Origin: Clostridia bacterium
GTDB taxonomy: Bacteria; Bacillota; Clostridia; Oscillospirales; CAG-272
Assembly (NCBI GenBank): GCA_017958705.1
Contig: JAGDCE010000214.1
Location: 1 to 13,724, forward strand
Direction of reading: 5' to 3'
Length of the DNA: 13,724 bases
Position numbers and translations under genes: made by a program. The notes below the pieces were generated by a model that had not been told where the DNA came from, ran no database searches, and saw only the letters and a list, made by a program, of their open reading frames with translations. Positions 13,525 through 13,724 of the stretch are shown here, one piece after another. Numbering within the stretch: position 1 is the stretch's first letter; every line of letters begins with the position of its first letter.

Positions 13525-13724
13525 TCAGCTCTTTGTCCTCACCGGTACCCAGATCGCGCTGCGGTAGTCGGGATCGGTCTTTTCCCCGTTAACACAGTCA
13601 TACCACTCCACGCTGGCATTTCCGCAAAGCTCATACTCCGGATTGCCGGGCAGCCACTCCTGAAAGATTCGCGTGTTGACGCTTTGGAGCGCCTCCGGGA
13701 TCGGGCCGATGCAGTTGAACACCG
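13525..13724 (-). CDS. C-terminus of a GyrI/AraC-type effector-binding protein (partial)
   Basis: Only the last 66 or so codons are in the window; the gene continues beyond the right edge and the Met near 13722 is probably internal. The segment EWLPGNPEYELCGNASVEWYD followed by DPDYRSAIWVPVR fits the end of the GyrI-like/AraC effector-binding domain (W-L-P...Y-E...E-x-Y...Y...I-W-I-P-V). Such domains bind small hydrophobic or cationic ligands, alone or fused to an AraC- or MerR-type DNA-binding domain. Which applies here cannot be seen. A strong terminator follows. Confidence 0.72.
   Translation of the reverse strand, partial: VFNCIGPIPEALQSVNTRIFQEWLPGNPEYELCGNASVEWYDCVNGEKTDPDYRSAIWVPVRTKS

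Noticed and set aside
1..13724. tRNA, rRNA or CRISPR array
   Set aside because: No cloverleaf, rRNA-like stretch or regularly spaced repeats were seen by reading.

Overview
This window most likely comes from a Clostridia-type Firmicute of intermediate G+C (Oscillospiraceae or Lachnospiraceae-like). The basis is gene content (EamA transporter, short flavodoxin, HD hydrolase, GNATs, a Cthe_2159-type lipoprotein followed by VTC and DUF4956 genes), AGGAGG-type ribosome binding sites and a bacterial group II intron end. This is inferred from family knowledge and reading; no search was run.

Layout. Positions 1-140 are the 3' end of a group II intron (domains V and VI) on the + strand. Positions 199-4795 hold seven co-directed minus-strand genes, read from right to left: alpha/beta hydrolase, GNAT acetyltransferase, a doubly broken GNAT pseudogene, a P-loop ATPase with a frameshift in an A7 run, an HD-domain phosphohydrolase, an internally duplicated EamA transporter and a flavodoxin-like protein. 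An extended -10 promoter at 4912-4940 probably drives this block. A 26-bp hairpin repeat lies at the 3' ends of the two broken genes. The 459-bp divergent spacer 4796-5254 carries this promoter, a second one facing right (5129-5157) and about 190 bp I cannot assign.

The + strand from 5255 to 13243 starts with a tocopherol cyclase/AttH-like protein, followed by the most interesting part, a probable operon. Its order is: OmpR-family response regulator, sensor histidine kinase, Cthe_2159-type beta-helix lipoprotein, a stand-alone degenerate receiver, a histidine-kinase paralogue with Arg in place of the phospho-acceptor His, a VTC-domain polyphosphate-polymerase-like protein, and a DUF4956 membrane protein. 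An intrinsic terminator ends it at about 13290. Two promoters, before the regulator (6419-6450) and before the lipoprotein (8450-8481), share the architecture TTCAATC-N4-TTCAATC-N8-(-10). This suggests that the regulator controls its own genes and the downstream module.

How the parts may work together (inference): an intact two-component system senses an envelope signal and turns on a surface beta-helix lipoprotein together with a polymerase-like enzyme and its membrane partner. A second, catalytically altered two-component pair sits inside the same operon and may modulate the first. The right edge holds the C-terminus of a GyrI/AraC-type effector-binding protein on the minus strand with its own strong terminator.
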